DNA of 64,000 nucleotides from Xylocopa sonorina (Eukaryota > Arthropoda > Insecta > Hymenoptera > Apidae), in NCBI RefSeq assembly GCF_050948175.1, contig NW_027490111.1:1907449-1971448 (forward strand). Direction: 5' to 3'. Of this stretch, positions 53,182-62,331 are shown piece by piece. How positions within the stretch are numbered: position 1 is the stretch's first letter; every line of letters starts with the position of its first letter. The notes under the pieces are model-generated. The model was not told the DNA's origin. It ran no database searches and saw only the letters and a program-made list of their open reading frames with translations. A program made the position numbers and the translations under genes.

Positions 53182-55926
53182 TTATTCATTAAGATTTTCA
53201 GTTTTTGATTTTGACTTGCACTTTTCACTGTCTCCTACATTCGATCGAACTCTCATACGTGCATTCATCGTTTGTAGGCGCTTACAATTTTTTAATTTAT
53301 TTGAATGCACAATCTTGTGCCTCCCCTTAACATTAATTTTTACATTATTATTAGACAGAATCTCCAAGATCTTATATGGGCCTGTGTATTGAGAATCGAA
53401 TTTATGTCTAAGTGGTTCGCGGAGTAAATAAACCCATTGTCCGACTTGGAAATCCTTTACATTAAGCTTCTTATCGTAATAGAATTTAGCGCGTGTTTTT
53501 GCACCGTCTAAGTATGTTTTCGCTATTTCTTGTGAAGTACGTATTCTATCGTTGAGTTCGTCTAAATACGCGGCGTACGATTCGTTTTCCGAAGTGTCTC
53601 TGAAAGGTATGGCAGAAGGAGTTCGTGCTATTTTCCCAAAAACCAGTTCGTATGGCGTGTAACGTGTTCCTTCGTGTGTACTGGTATTGTAGGAAAACAT
53701 AGCGTATGGCAGCCATTTTTCCCAATTGTTCCGATTGCCTATGAATTGTTTTAAATATTCCGCTAACACGTGATGTGATCTTTCCACATAACCGTTGGTC
53801 TGGGGGTGGAAAGCCGTTGTTTTATATTGTTGAATTCTGAATCTAGCGGCGATGGTTTTCATCAATGAGTTTATAAAATTGGAACCTTGATCTGTTAATA
53901 TGCCCTTAGGGCATCCGAATTTACAAATAAAATGCGTAATGAACGCGTCGGCTATGTCAACCGCCGTGGTTCTTTTTAAAGGAATTGCTAGGGAATACTT
54001 TGTCAGGAGATCTTGTATCGTGAGTATGTTCGTATATCCGTCTGGAGTGGGGGGTAATGGTCCCATAACGTCCATGGATATCTTGTCGAATGCTGTGCCT
54101 GGGGTATCGGTGAGAGTTAGAGGTTGACGCGTTTTGACTCCAGTTAGTTTTAATTTTTGGCACATTTCGCATTTTTCTATGTATTCTTGGATTTCTTGTT
54201 TCATGTTCGGCCAGTAGTACTTTTCACGGATTCTACTGTAAGTTTTGTTAACTCCTTTGTGTCCTGCTACTGGGGTATCGTGATTCTCGCGGATTATATC
54301 GTTTCGAAGTTCTTCTCGCGGAGTTCGAACGAGACCTTGGCAGAACGTAATTTGAATATTGGTGTCGAGAAAGAGATCTACTAGGATTCGTTTGATTTGT
54401 GAAAGAGTAAATTGATTAATTGCGGTTTGTGCTATGCTAAACGATTCTAATTGAAGCTCGCGTGTTACGTCATATAGAGATTGTAAACATTCTAGAAGGA
54501 CTTGATTGTCGACTTGTTTCTTTTCGTGTTCCGTAACTGGTAATGAAATTTGGAAATAATTTCCGTGAGAACTTACTTTGGCTCTTCCTAAGTTAACGTT
54601 ATCTTTATGTTGATGGAATTTTCCTACATTCTGAAGTTCGCGTGCGCCTGTTTCGTACGGGCGGCCTCCTCTCGTGATAAAAACGACTAAATTATCGTGC
54701 CTTGCGGTTAACGAGTCTCTTGTAGTAACGAACAGAGGGCGTTGCCTGACTTCGGGTGGGTGGTCCACTGTCGGTAAGTCTGTCGGTACCGTTGTCGGTA
54801 AGGAGGAACTAGGATTTTCTGTCGGTAATTGCGATCTGTCGATATTTTCTGTCGAGGATGCTGGTGTAGGAGGCGGCGGAGGTGGAGGTTTGGATGATTT
54901 AGGAACTGGAAACTCGAAAATGTTTTCGTCGGAGTCGCTGGAGTGTGTAATTGGCTTTACGCTGACAGGGTTTCTTGACAAAGCATCTGCGTTCATGTTC
55001 ACCTTTCCTGGCTTGTATACGATTTCATATTCGTATTCGGCCAGTTTAAGGCGCCAACGAACTAATCTACTGGACGGATCTTTGACGGAGTTCATCCAGG
55101 CCAACGGTCTGTGGTCTGTCACGAGTTTGAAAGATCGACCGTAGATATATGGTCTAAAATAATGAACGGCGTAAATGATGCCCAAACACTCCTTTTCTAT
55201 AGTTGAATAATTTTTCTCTGCATTATTCAGCAAGCGCGACGTGTAGGCGATTGGAAGGTCCCTACCGATGGGGCCCTGACTAAGAACGGCGCCGATAGCG
55301 TTGGCGGATGCGTCTGAGGTTATGATAAACGGTTTCGAAAAGTCAGGATACTGCAATATCGGTGCTTCACAGGGCATGTCTCTTAGTGTAACGAATGCAA
55401 TTTCCTGATCGTTTCGCCAAATGAATTTAATATCTTTTTTAAGGAGATTCGTTAGTGGTTTCGCGATAGAAGAGAAATTTGAAATAAATCTGCGATAGTA
55501 TCCTGCGAGACCGAGAAACTGTTTTATTTGTTTTGGGTTCTGTGGACGTGGAAAGTCTCTTACTGTTCATATTTTATTAGGATCGGGTTTTACCCCGTTT
55601 TCGCTAATGACGTGCCTTAAATAATTTACTTCACGGCGCAAAAACTCGCACTTGTCCGGCTGGAGGACAAGGTTCGCGTTTCGAAGGCGTTCTACAAGCT
55701 TATTAAATTTTACCTCGTGTTCGTGCAAAGAACTGGCGTACAGAACAATATCATCGAGATATACAAACATTTCATTGCCTTGCAAACCTGTTAGAACATT
55801 GTCCATCAGCCGTTGGAAGGTGGCTGTGGCGTTACGGAGACCGAACGGCATTCTTTGAAATTCGTAGTGGCCGTGAGGGGTCGAAAATGCGGTTTTAGCG
55901 GAATCTGATGCTGACATTGGGATCTG
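53182..55926 (-). pseudogene. pol: Gypsy pol, 3' part: RT core, RNase H and integrase, one stop
   Basis: The frame runs from the target duplication (55926) to a TAA at 53182-53184, broken only by an in-frame TGA at 55567-55569. The first part is the RT core with QRMPFGLRNA and the catalytic YLDD in FVYLDDIVLYA. RNase H follows, with its acidic residues in TSDASANAIGAVL, STIEKECLG, LVTDHRPLAW and NMNADALSR. Integrase has an H/C zinc module ending CEMCQ, then the catalytic triad in MDVMGP, LTDQGSNF and GYVERSH, with 35 residues between the second D and the E. A GPY-type C-terminal motif (QYTGPYKILE) comes near the end. Upstream pol lies at 61828-63640 beyond the R1-type insertion. All catalytic residues are present, but the stop and the insertion make it non-functional as it stands. 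Confidence 0.93.
55912..55926 (+). other. Target-site duplication of the non-LTR element, left copy
   Basis: TGACATTGGGATCTG is repeated as TGACATTGGGATTTG at 61828-61842: 15 bp with one mismatch, or 12 bp exact. It lies in the codons for the gypsy RT motif QIPMS on the other strand. R1-clade elements commonly make duplications of this size. Confidence 0.88.
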
Positions 55927-56171
55927 GACACTGCATTGCCACGAGTCGGCGTCCTAGGACCGAATGGCTCTTATGTGGCGGGCGTCCGAAGGACGCAGTC
56001 CATCCCACTTCCAGACTGGGAGACTGGGGGTGGCTAGCCCTACAGCCGGAAGGCAAAAATGAACAGCAGAACAAATGGTGAGTAAGTGGTGATATTCAGA
56101 TCTCGAAGTTAAGACATTTCAGAGATCCCAGATACGAAGGTCGAAAGAGACCTCAAAGCTATATATGCTAA
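55927..56171 (+). other. 5' end of the non-LTR element, possible terminal fold
   Basis: The first bases, GACACTGC, can pair imperfectly with GCAGTCC at 55995-56001. Between them lie the palindrome GTCCTAGGAC and the hairpin GCGTCC-GAA-GGACGC (near 55982-55996), which would compete with that pairing. Some non-LTR elements carry a self-cleaving fold exactly here, but I cannot show one. There is no ORF of note in these 245 bp. Confidence 0.4.
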
Positions 56172-56627
56172 GGCCGCTGGCGCTCGGTTAAACCGAGTCG
56201 CTGGCGGCCTTTTTTATCAAGCCCGAGAAAGCAATACGCCGCTGGCACTTAGAAGAATTCTGGGTGTTGGTGGCTAATAAATAATAGAAATGGAGTTATA
56301 AAAGCCTGCCGCTGGGTGCCTGGAGTATTCCAGGTGCCGGCGGCTAATTTTATTTGACCAAATTTAGTGATGCTAGCCGCTGGGCGCCTGGAGTACTCCA
56401 GGCGTCGGCGGCTATTTCTATTTAATGGGAAATCCAGAAATGCAGGCCGCTGGTGCTCGGAGCTACTCCGGGCGCTGGCGGCCTTTTTCATTTAGGCCAT
56501 TTTACAAAATTTAGGGGCGCTAGCCGCTGGTGCTTGGAAATTCCAGGCGCCGGCGGCTTTTTCCATTAAATGGAAACGATAAACGGCAGGCCGCTGGTGC
56601 CCGGATTAAATCCGGGCGCTGGCGGCC
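56172..56627 (+). repeat. Array of seven hairpin units, period about 69 bp
   Basis: Hairpins lie at 56172-56209, 56238-56274, 56308-56344, 56376-56412, 56445-56483, 56523-56557 and 56589-56627 (starts 66, 70, 68, 69, 78 and 66 bp apart). Each begins GCCGCTGG and ends GGCGGC or a wobble equivalent (GGTGGC in the second). The proximal stem is constant and contains G-U pairs. The distal stems differ but still pair: CTCGG/CCGAG, TTAGAA/TTCTGG, CCTGGA/TCCAGG, TCGGAG/CTCCGG, TTGGAA/TTCCAG and CCCGGAT/ATCCGGG. Loops are 2-5 bases. Four hairpins are followed directly by a run of five or six T. The AT-rich linkers also resemble each other, for example CATTTAGGCCATTTTA after the fifth and seventh. The array is 245 bp from the element's 5' end. 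Its function is unknown; it is probably a structured RNA in the leader. Confidence 0.9.
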
Positions 56628-56668
56628 TTTTTTCATTTAGGCCATTTTAAGAAATTTAAGGCTCCAGT

Positions 56669-56715
56669 CCCAGAAAATTTCTGGGATATATAAAACTGTA
56701 AGTCGCCATCTGGCG
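56669..56715 (+). repeat. Two further hairpins after the array
   Basis: CCCAGAAA/TTTCTGGG at 56669-56685 and CGCCA/TGGCG at 56704-56715 are perfect short inverted repeats. They lack the GCCGCTGG base of the seven-unit array but continue the run of stem-loops at similar spacing. Confidence 0.7.
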
Positions 56716-57146
56716 CATAAAATGATAGAAAAATAAAATGATTTTCGGGCTTTGTAATCTGCATAAAAAGCTACTGGCACTTACACCTAGCCAAGTGAGG
56801 TCTCTGAAACTTGAAGATCTGGGAAAGTCTCCGGCACTAAGACCCAGCCGAGCGAGACTGAATATCTATAAAATGCTAAGTAGAAACGCCAAATAGTGGA
56901 AGCCGGCCAGCTGTGGGCTAGTAAGATGGTTTGGAAAAGGCCAGAACAGGGCCAAAAGGCCGGAAATAAACATTCAGGTGGTAGACTGAGCAGTAAACCA
57001 TCGCAAGGGCCGCAGTCGATCGGGGAGCCACCCTCGGTGCGCCAACGGTCGACTGGGGGACCTATGAATTCCAAGTTTGGTCAACCCATCCGTAGATGGC
57101 TTAATAGGAGACAAGCTAGTACGGGAAGTATAGCGAGCTCCACTAA
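56716..57146 (+). other. Leader region without a recognisable ORF1
   Basis: R1-clade elements normally have an ORF1 with zinc knuckles before ORF2. None is visible here. A frame of about 88 codons at 56896-57162 opens with GTG, is rich in basic residues and has no CCHC motif, so I do not call it. Two similar stretches of about 30 bp starting GGCACTTACACC (56776) and GGCACTAAGACC (56833) form another diverged tandem pair. Confidence 0.5.
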
Positions 57147-57722
57147 CGTGTACCCTCGATAGCGCACGCTGTCGGAAGGAGGTACACAGCACACACACCA
57201 TACACAAACACAAACACGGTTGCGAAAGGTCCTAGCGAGAGTTCTGTCCTGGGCAGAACCGCGGCCTCGACAAAAGTGTCTCTCACCCGAACCTAAGGTT
57301 CAATAATAAATTAAAAGGCGTATAGCTTAGGCAATATGTCGTACAGGGCCTAACTGCAGTCGGGCACTTAAGCGCCTGGAAGCAGATTAGGAACGAAATT
57401 CGAAGTAGAGACACGTAAATCGCTGGAGACTGATAATTAGCAGCGATCTCAATACACAAAGGCCTCGTTCTGTCATACCAGCAGAACGAGACCCCTACAC
57501 GTGTACCTCTGCGGCGCTCGCTGCAGAAACAAGATACACAACACTCAAACACACAAGAACAAAAACTTTTCTCTTAATCGAAGGAGGCTCTAGCGAGTGT
57601 CTCCCTGCGTTAGCAGCTGGAGACCGCGGCCCCGGCAGGGCAGCGTTGGTGCGCGCTGATGGGCTTGACGACCCCACCGTCCCGCAGTAAGAAGCATCAA
57701 CCCCCCACAAACGCAAATTCTC
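57147..57722 (+). repeat. Diverged 350-bp tandem pair before ORF2, with matching hairpins
   Basis: Unit A starts CGTGTACCCTCG at 57147 and unit B CGTGTACCTCTG at 57500. Both then have an ACA-rich tract, CTAGCGAG (57232 and 57590), a hairpin and CGCGGCC. The hairpins occupy the same place but differ in sequence: GTTCTG/CAGAAC (57241-57259) and GTCTCC/GGAGAC (57599-57624). A third hairpin, CGTTCTG/CAGAACG, lies near 57468-57487. Unit B runs directly into the ORF2 start at 57723. The repeat is probably part of the leader or promoter; no coding frame is convincing. Confidence 0.7.
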
Positions 57723-60700
57723 ATGATGGCCACACCCGACCCTAAAAATTCCGGAGGCAAAATAGCCCTCCATTCGGATCTCCGGGTGAGGGCAGGGCCG
57801 GGTGAGGTGATCGTGGCGTATGATGGGTCAAGACGGGAGAGAAATCCTCGGCCCGTGACCCCGTCCCACGGTATTGGCCCCATAGTCGAGCGGCGGAGCC
57901 GTCAAGCTCGGCGGTCGGCGACGGCTGTACTCGGGCAGCGTCGACGGGCCGCGACTGGGCGAGACTCCGCCGACGAGGCTTTGGCTAGGGCTCTAGGTAT
58001 CAGCCTTTGCGCTGTCGAAATCCGGATAACTAGGTGCGACGGAAGACCCAGGTCAGATCCGGTATCTCTGGCTGGGTCAATAAGAAATAGGGAAAGAGAA
58101 AACCAGACTAGGAACGTTAGATCCGCCATTCCCCCCGCGATCGCGTACCCACCATACCCCATCGCGTCTACGTCCGCAACCGACACAGCTCAAGCGTCGA
58201 CGTCGACGTCGACGCCCGCGTTCGGATTCGCGACCACGGGACTTAGGATACTGCAGCTGAACATGCAACACTCAGCTGCAGTCACAGGGCAAGTGACTCA
58301 GCTCGTTGCAGAAAAGTACCTAGACATCCTGCTATTGCAGGAGCCATACGCTAGGAAACTAAGCACGAGCTATGCTATTTGTGGACTAGGGATCGGTATG
58401 AAGGTGGCGGCTGTAAGCTCACAACACCCGTGGGCGGCAGTCGCCGTTAGCAACCCTCGTATCGAAATGGTATTCATCTCGCAGCTTAGCAATACGCACT
58501 GCGTTTGTGCGGAAGTGCTGGCGCCCGGCATCTCGGTATACGTCGTATCGTGCTACTTCCAGTACAGCGACGATATCGAGATGCACCTCAGGCACCTCGA
58601 GACGGTGTTTCATAATCTGAGGGGGAAGAGATTGTTAGTTTCGGTAGATGCCAACGCCCGGTCGTCACTCTGGGGGCCGCAGAGTACAGACGATAGGGGA
58701 GCAAAGTTCGAGGAGCTCATACGGGCGTTTGGCATGGAAGTTGTGAACGATATCGGTCAGCTACCTACCTACTGGTCGACCAGGGGCTCGTCATACATCG
58801 ACGTTACTCTGGCATCGCCAACCATGCTCCCACTCATCGGGGGCTGGAGGGTACGGAGAGATTGGGTGACCAGCGATCACAACGCAATTGACATCCGGCT
58901 GAGGGTCCCGAGCACTGTAGCGGTGGATCAGGGAGGAGCAAGCACTCGGTTCGACGTCAATCTAGCCGATTGGGAGCTCTTCACTGAAAGCCTGGCCGAT
59001 CAATCTAGATCGAGGCTCGAGACAGTAAGGCTGGAGTCTGCGGAAGATGTAGATAGGTTGGCGGAGACGCTAACAGGAGTCATCACTGATTCCTGTGCCG
59101 CGTCAATGCCTTACAAAAGACAGCTTAGAAAGTCCAACCCGTGGTGGACGAAAGAACTTTCAGATATGAAAAGATCTGTGCACAGTCTGAGACGTGTGGC
59201 TCAGAAGGAACGAGACGAAACCGCTCGCCAAGAAAAATGGTTAAAGTACTGCTCCTCTTTGCGGGAATATAACAATAAGGTGAAGCGGACGAAACTCGAA
59301 AGCTGGCGACGCTTTGTAACGTCGAACGGGAACTCGGGGCCCTGGAGTACCGTCTATAAGCTCCAGGCGAATAAACTCCGAGTTGAGAGAGTCCTCAGTA
59401 CTCTCCGGCGTGGTAGAGACAACACATATGATAGCCGCGAGACAGCCAGCTTACTCCTGAGTACGCACGTCCCCGAGGACCGGGAAGAAGAAGACACGCC
59501 GGAGCAGCGTGAGATTAGGGAAAGCGCACACTTCGCGCCTGACACTCCTGATGCCTCCTGCTTCACGGAAGCGGAGGTAGTGAGTGCAGTAAGGACTTTC
59601 AAAAATAGAAAGGCACCGGGGCCGGACCACGTAGAGGTCCAGGCGCTGAAGGCCACCGTAGGTATAATTCCCGGTCAGATGACAAGAATATTTAACGGAT
59701 GCCTTCAATGGGGCGTCTTCCCCTCGATCTGGAAGGAGGGCTCTCTCAGAGTCCTCTTGAAGGAAGGGAAAGACGAGAAGGATCCGAAGTCCTACCGACC
59801 GATCTGTCTCCTCTCAGTAGTAGGGAAACTCCTCGAGAAGCTCCTAAAAAAGCGTCTCTACCAGACGTCGTTGGCCCCGGGGATGGTCTCCGACCGACAG
59901 TTCGGGTTCACGCCCGGAAGGTCGGCGGAAGACGCGGTCGTGGAGATGCGCCGCATGGTCGATGCTTCCGAGCATCGATACGCTGTGGCGCTTCTCTTCG
60001 ACATCTCTGGAGCCTTCGACAATGTCTGGTGGCCCCTAGTCTTAGAGTCGATGAAAGAAAGAGGCTGCCCTCGGAACGTTTTCAAAGTAATGAAAAGTTA
60101 CTTCGACGACCGACGGGTTAGACTCTCAATAGGATCTTTACAGGTTTCCAAGCGGGCGACGAGAGGGTGTCCGCAAGGCTCCGTTCTCGGTCCCGCCTGC
60201 TGGAACCTTATGTTTGACAATCTCCTGCGGTCACTCCAGACCACAGTCGAGAACAGGTTCATAGCTTACGCGGACGATCTCCTAGTCCTCGTAAGCGGAA
60301 ATAGTAGAAGAGAATTGGAGATAAATGGTCAACAAGTTGTTGACCAGATTCTCCTTTGGTGTAGGCTGGCGAAACTCGAAGTATCGGCCACAAAGACGGA
60401 GGCAATTGTCCTCAAGAGTGGTTTGATCGAGAGGCCAGCGATAGGAAGAAGAGGAGGCACGCGCCCGGACAGAAAACGCAAGGCCGTTCGGTCTTCTAAA
60501 GCCGACCTTGCCGCGAGACCGCCGACCATCCGATTAGGGAATAATAGTATTAAATTCAAGCACGCGGTACGGTACCTTGGCGTCAACATAGACGCAGGTA
60601 TGGGAGTCAGATCCCATTGTAGATATTTGAGCGACAAGGTCGGGTCGCTGTTCAGTAAACTTAGTAGGCTGGCGAGATGTACGTGGCGGCTCCGCTTCAG

Positions 60701-61421
60701 CTCTCTCGATGGCATCTGCAGGGGTGCGTTCATCTCGACGATGGTGTATGCCTCGGCGGGATGGGCCGACCTGTGCACGGAGAGAGAGTGGAAGGTGCTC
60801 AGATCCGCGCAACGTCGCGCCTTGATCGCGATGACCGGTGCATACCGCCGGATATCGTGGCAAGGTGCGTGCGTAGTGGCTGGCGCGGCCCCTATAGACA
60901 TGGTCGTCCAGCAGCATAGGGCCCTCTACAATCTTCGTAGAGGAAGAGACGCCAGGATAGGGAACACCGTCATCCAAAGTGGATTGGAAGACGGTGAAGA
61001 ACGCGTTAAAATTGAAGTCATAAACGTGTGGCAAACCCGGTGGAAAGATTCCCACAAGGGTCGCACGACGTATGACTTTTTTCAGGATGTTAGAGTAAGA
61101 CTGGCCGCCGACTGGATTAGGCCAAGTCACTACACCACGCAGGTGCTGTCGGGGCATGGCAACTTTATGGCTCGTCTATTGACGTACGCCGTTGTCAATG
61201 ACTCGACATGTATCTGCGGAGGTGCAGCAGATACAGTGGGACACTTCCTACTAGAGTGCCCACTCTTCGAAGCGCAGAGAGAAGCTCTGCGAGACATTAT
61301 CCCGGCGAGTGAGTGGAGATGGCCGGAGGCGGCACCGTACTTGGTGTCGTCGCCAGAGGCCTTCTCTGTGCTCGCCAGCTTCAGCCAGGAAGCGCTCTGG
61401 CTGAAGATGTTCATGGAGTAG
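57723..61421 (+). CDS. R1-clade ORF2: APE endonuclease-reverse transcriptase, 1232 aa, intact
   Basis: This nicks target DNA and copies the element RNA onto the nick (target-primed reverse transcription). The first 175 or so residues are basic and low in complexity with no recognised domain. The APE-type endonuclease covers about 177-390, with LQLNMQ (177), QEPY (206), VSVDANARSS, YIDVTLAS and SDHNAI (382). The RT covers about 620-900, with RKAPGPDH (about 627), YRPICLLSVVGK, QFGFTPGRS, LLFDISGAFDNV, RGCPQGSVLGP and the catalytic YADD (848). The C-terminal zinc knuckle CICGGAADTVGHFLLEC is near 1162. All key residues are present and there is no stop or frameshift, so the protein may be functional or recently so. 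Two adjacent ATG codons at 57723 give the start; translation could also begin later, nearer the endonuclease. The long N-terminal extension may be a remnant of, or fusion to, ORF1. Confidence 0.95.
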   Translation: MMATPDPKNSGGKIALHSDLRVRAGPGEVIVAYDGSRRERNPRPVTPSHGIGPIVERRSRQARRSATAVLGQRRRAATGRDSADEALARALGISLCAVEIRITRCDGRPRSDPVSLAGSIRNRERENQTRNVRSAIPPAIAYPPYPIASTSATDTAQASTSTSTPAFGFATTGLRILQLNMQHSAAVTGQVTQLVAEKYLDILLLQEPYARKLSTSYAICGLGIGMKVAAVSSQHPWAAVAVSNPRIEMVFISQLSNTHCVCAEVLAPGISVYVVSCYFQYSDDIEMHLRHLETVFHNLRGKRLLVSVDANARSSLWGPQSTDDRGAKFEELIRAFGMEVVNDIGQLPTYWSTRGSSYIDVTLASPTMLPLIGGWRVRRDWVTSDHNAIDIRLRVPSTVAVDQGGASTRFDVNLADWELFTESLADQSRSRLETVRLESAEDVDRLAETLTGVITDSCAASMPYKRQLRKSNPWWTKELSDMKRSVHSLRRVAQKERDETARQEKWLKYCSSLREYNNKVKRTKLESWRRFVTSNGNSGPWSTVYKLQANKLRVERVLSTLRRGRDNTYDSRETASLLLSTHVPEDREEEDTPEQREIRESAHFAPDTPDASCFTEAEVVSAVRTFKNRKAPGPDHVEVQALKATVGIIPGQMTRIFNGCLQWGVFPSIWKEGSLRVLLKEGKDEKDPKSYRPICLLSVVGKLLEKLLKKRLYQTSLAPGMVSDRQFGFTPGRSAEDAVVEMRRMVDASEHRYAVALLFDISGAFDNVWWPLVLESMKERGCPRNVFKVMKSYFDDRRVRLSIGSLQVSKRATRGCPQGSVLGPACWNLMFDNLLRSLQTTVENRFIAYADDLLVLVSGNSRRELEINGQQVVDQILLWCRLAKLEVSATKTEAIVLKSGLIERPAIGRRGGTRPDRKRKAVRSSKADLAARPPTIRLGNNSIKFKHAVRYLGVNIDAGMGVRSHCRYLSDKVGSLFSKLSRLARCTWRLRFSSLDGICRGAFISTMVYASAGWADLCTEREWKVLRSAQRRALIAMTGAYRRISWQGACVVAGAAPIDMVVQQHRALYNLRRGRDARIGNTVIQSGLEDGEERVKIEVINVWQTRWKDSHKGRTTYDFFQDVRVRLAADWIRPSHYTTQVLSGHGNFMARLLTYAVVNDSTCICGGAADTVGHFLLECPLFEAQREALRDIIPASEWRWPEAAPYLVSSPEAFSVLASFSQEALWLKMFME

Positions 61422-61827
61422 GCTTGCTCCATCGTTGTATAGATTACAAAAGTTAAGTCTTCAGAATGGAAATTCCATTCAAACCAGTAGTTGAGGTCTT
61501 GCTTTGATCGACAACTCTTCAGTCGATCAAAGCTCTTTAAATTTCTAAATAAAGGGTCAGAGTGAGCGTGTTCGCGTACACGTAGCGAGTTCGCCTCCCC
61601 GAGGTTCCCCGTGGGTGCTCCGGCGGTTAGGATTCGTCCTCTCCGACGGAGTAGCTGAAGGACTCGCCCGGTGGGAAAGGCGCCCCGGCACATCTGGATT
61701 TTTCCATCGCCCGTTTCAGTGAGGTGGGAGTACCCTGGGAGGTAGAGGCTAGATTACGTCGCGTATACCCGTCTGGGTGAGGAAGCACGCCTGATCACCG
61801 TCCTGGTGTAGGGCAGACAATAAATCC
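61422..61827 (+). other. 3' UTR of the non-LTR element
   Basis: These 406 bp after the ORF2 stop end in GACAATAAATCC right at the duplication, with no long A tail. There is a hairpin with TTTGATCGAC and GTCGATCAAA arms near 61503-61530, and an internal AATAAAG near 61548. Such 3' sequences are normally recognised by the element's own RT. The function of this hairpin is inference. Confidence 0.75.
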
Positions 61828-61842
61828 TGACATTGGGATTTG
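61828..61842 (+). other. Target-site duplication of the non-LTR element, right copy
   Basis: TGACATTGGGATTTG pairs with the copy at 55912-55926. The single mismatch is a synonymous CAA/CAG change in the gypsy glutamine codon. Confidence 0.88.
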
Positions 61843-62331
61843 ATGGAATCCACTTGCTAAATCAAAGGTACTGAAGTACTTTGCGCTTCCTAACTTATCT
61901 AGTATCTCCGTTATACACGGGAGCGGGTACGCATCGGCGATGGATTTTTCGTTCAGGCTTCGATAGTCTATTACAACTCTCCATCTTTTATTTCCTAAAG
62001 AATCCGGTTTCTTGGGTACAACCCAGAGCGGTGAATTATATGGAGATTTTGACGGTTTAATAATTTCCTTTTCTAGTAATTGATCTATTTGACGTTGTAT
62101 TTCTTCCTTGTGTATCGGCTGGAAGCGGTATTGTTTCACGTTTATTGGCTGATCATTTATCGTTGGAATACGGTGCTCGGTTACAGTGGTAAATCCTAAT
62201 TTATCGCCTGGGAGATGGAATAAATTTTGATTGTTAGAAATCAGTTTGTATATATTATTTCTTTCTTCGCTGTTTAGATGATCTAGACGGAGTGACGCGA
62301 CTATTTCGTCGAATCGGCTTTGAGGTTGCAT
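61828..62331 (-). pseudogene. pol: Gypsy pol, N-terminal half of RT
   Basis: On the minus strand this frame carries the entry to the gypsy RT: LRLDHLN, LFHLPGDKLG, PINVKQYRF, SPYNSPLWVVPKK, RWRVVIDYRSLNE, DAYPLP and AKYFSTFDLASGFHQIPM. The FDLASG aspartate is the first catalytic residue. The non-LTR element interrupts it exactly after QIPMS, and the rest of RT resumes at 55926. Upstream, the frame is +1 relative to the protease frame. The two overlap by about 77 bp from the first ATG (62331) to the protease-frame stop (62255), and the RT frame stays open a little further upstream. Confidence 0.93.

Larger units (their letters stand above)
55927..61827 (+). mobile_element. R1-clade non-LTR retrotransposon (about 5.9 kb), nested in gypsy pol
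   Basis: This plus-strand insert splits the gypsy RT between the motifs FDLASGFHQIPM and SASDSAKT and is bounded by the 15-bp duplication. Its parts are a long structured 5' leader (55927-57722), an intact endonuclease-RT ORF (57723-61421) and a 406-bp 3' UTR ending AATAAATCC without a long poly(A). The encoded protein has R1-clade hallmarks: APE endonuclease with QEPY and SDHNAI, RT with YADD, and a C-terminal CCHC. It sits in a protein-coding part of another transposon rather than in rDNA. It appears full length because leader and tail are both present, but the true 5' end is known only from the duplication. Confidence 0.9.

Noticed and set aside
53900..55144. Plus-strand frames inside the integrase and RNase H region
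   Set aside because: Shadows of the minus-strand gypsy pol gene, whose domains are unambiguous.
56172..56627. Bacterial intrinsic terminators or attC-like sites
   Set aside because: The hairpins followed by T runs look similar at first, but the context is a eukaryotic non-LTR retrotransposon and the units form a regular tandem array without gene cassettes.
56172..56627. HDV-like ribozyme in the hairpin array (CGCTGGCG resembles the HDV core)
   Set aside because: Only a short GC-rich word is shared; each unit folds as one simple stem-loop, not a double pseudoknot.
57723..58250. Gag-like domain in the ORF2 N-terminal extension
   Set aside because: There are no CCHC knuckles and no recognisable fold, so it is left as an extension of unknown role.
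59354..61693. Minus-strand frames of 100-207 codons opposite the R1-type ORF2 and its 3' UTR
   Set aside because: Antisense shadows of ORF2; no domain is recognisable.
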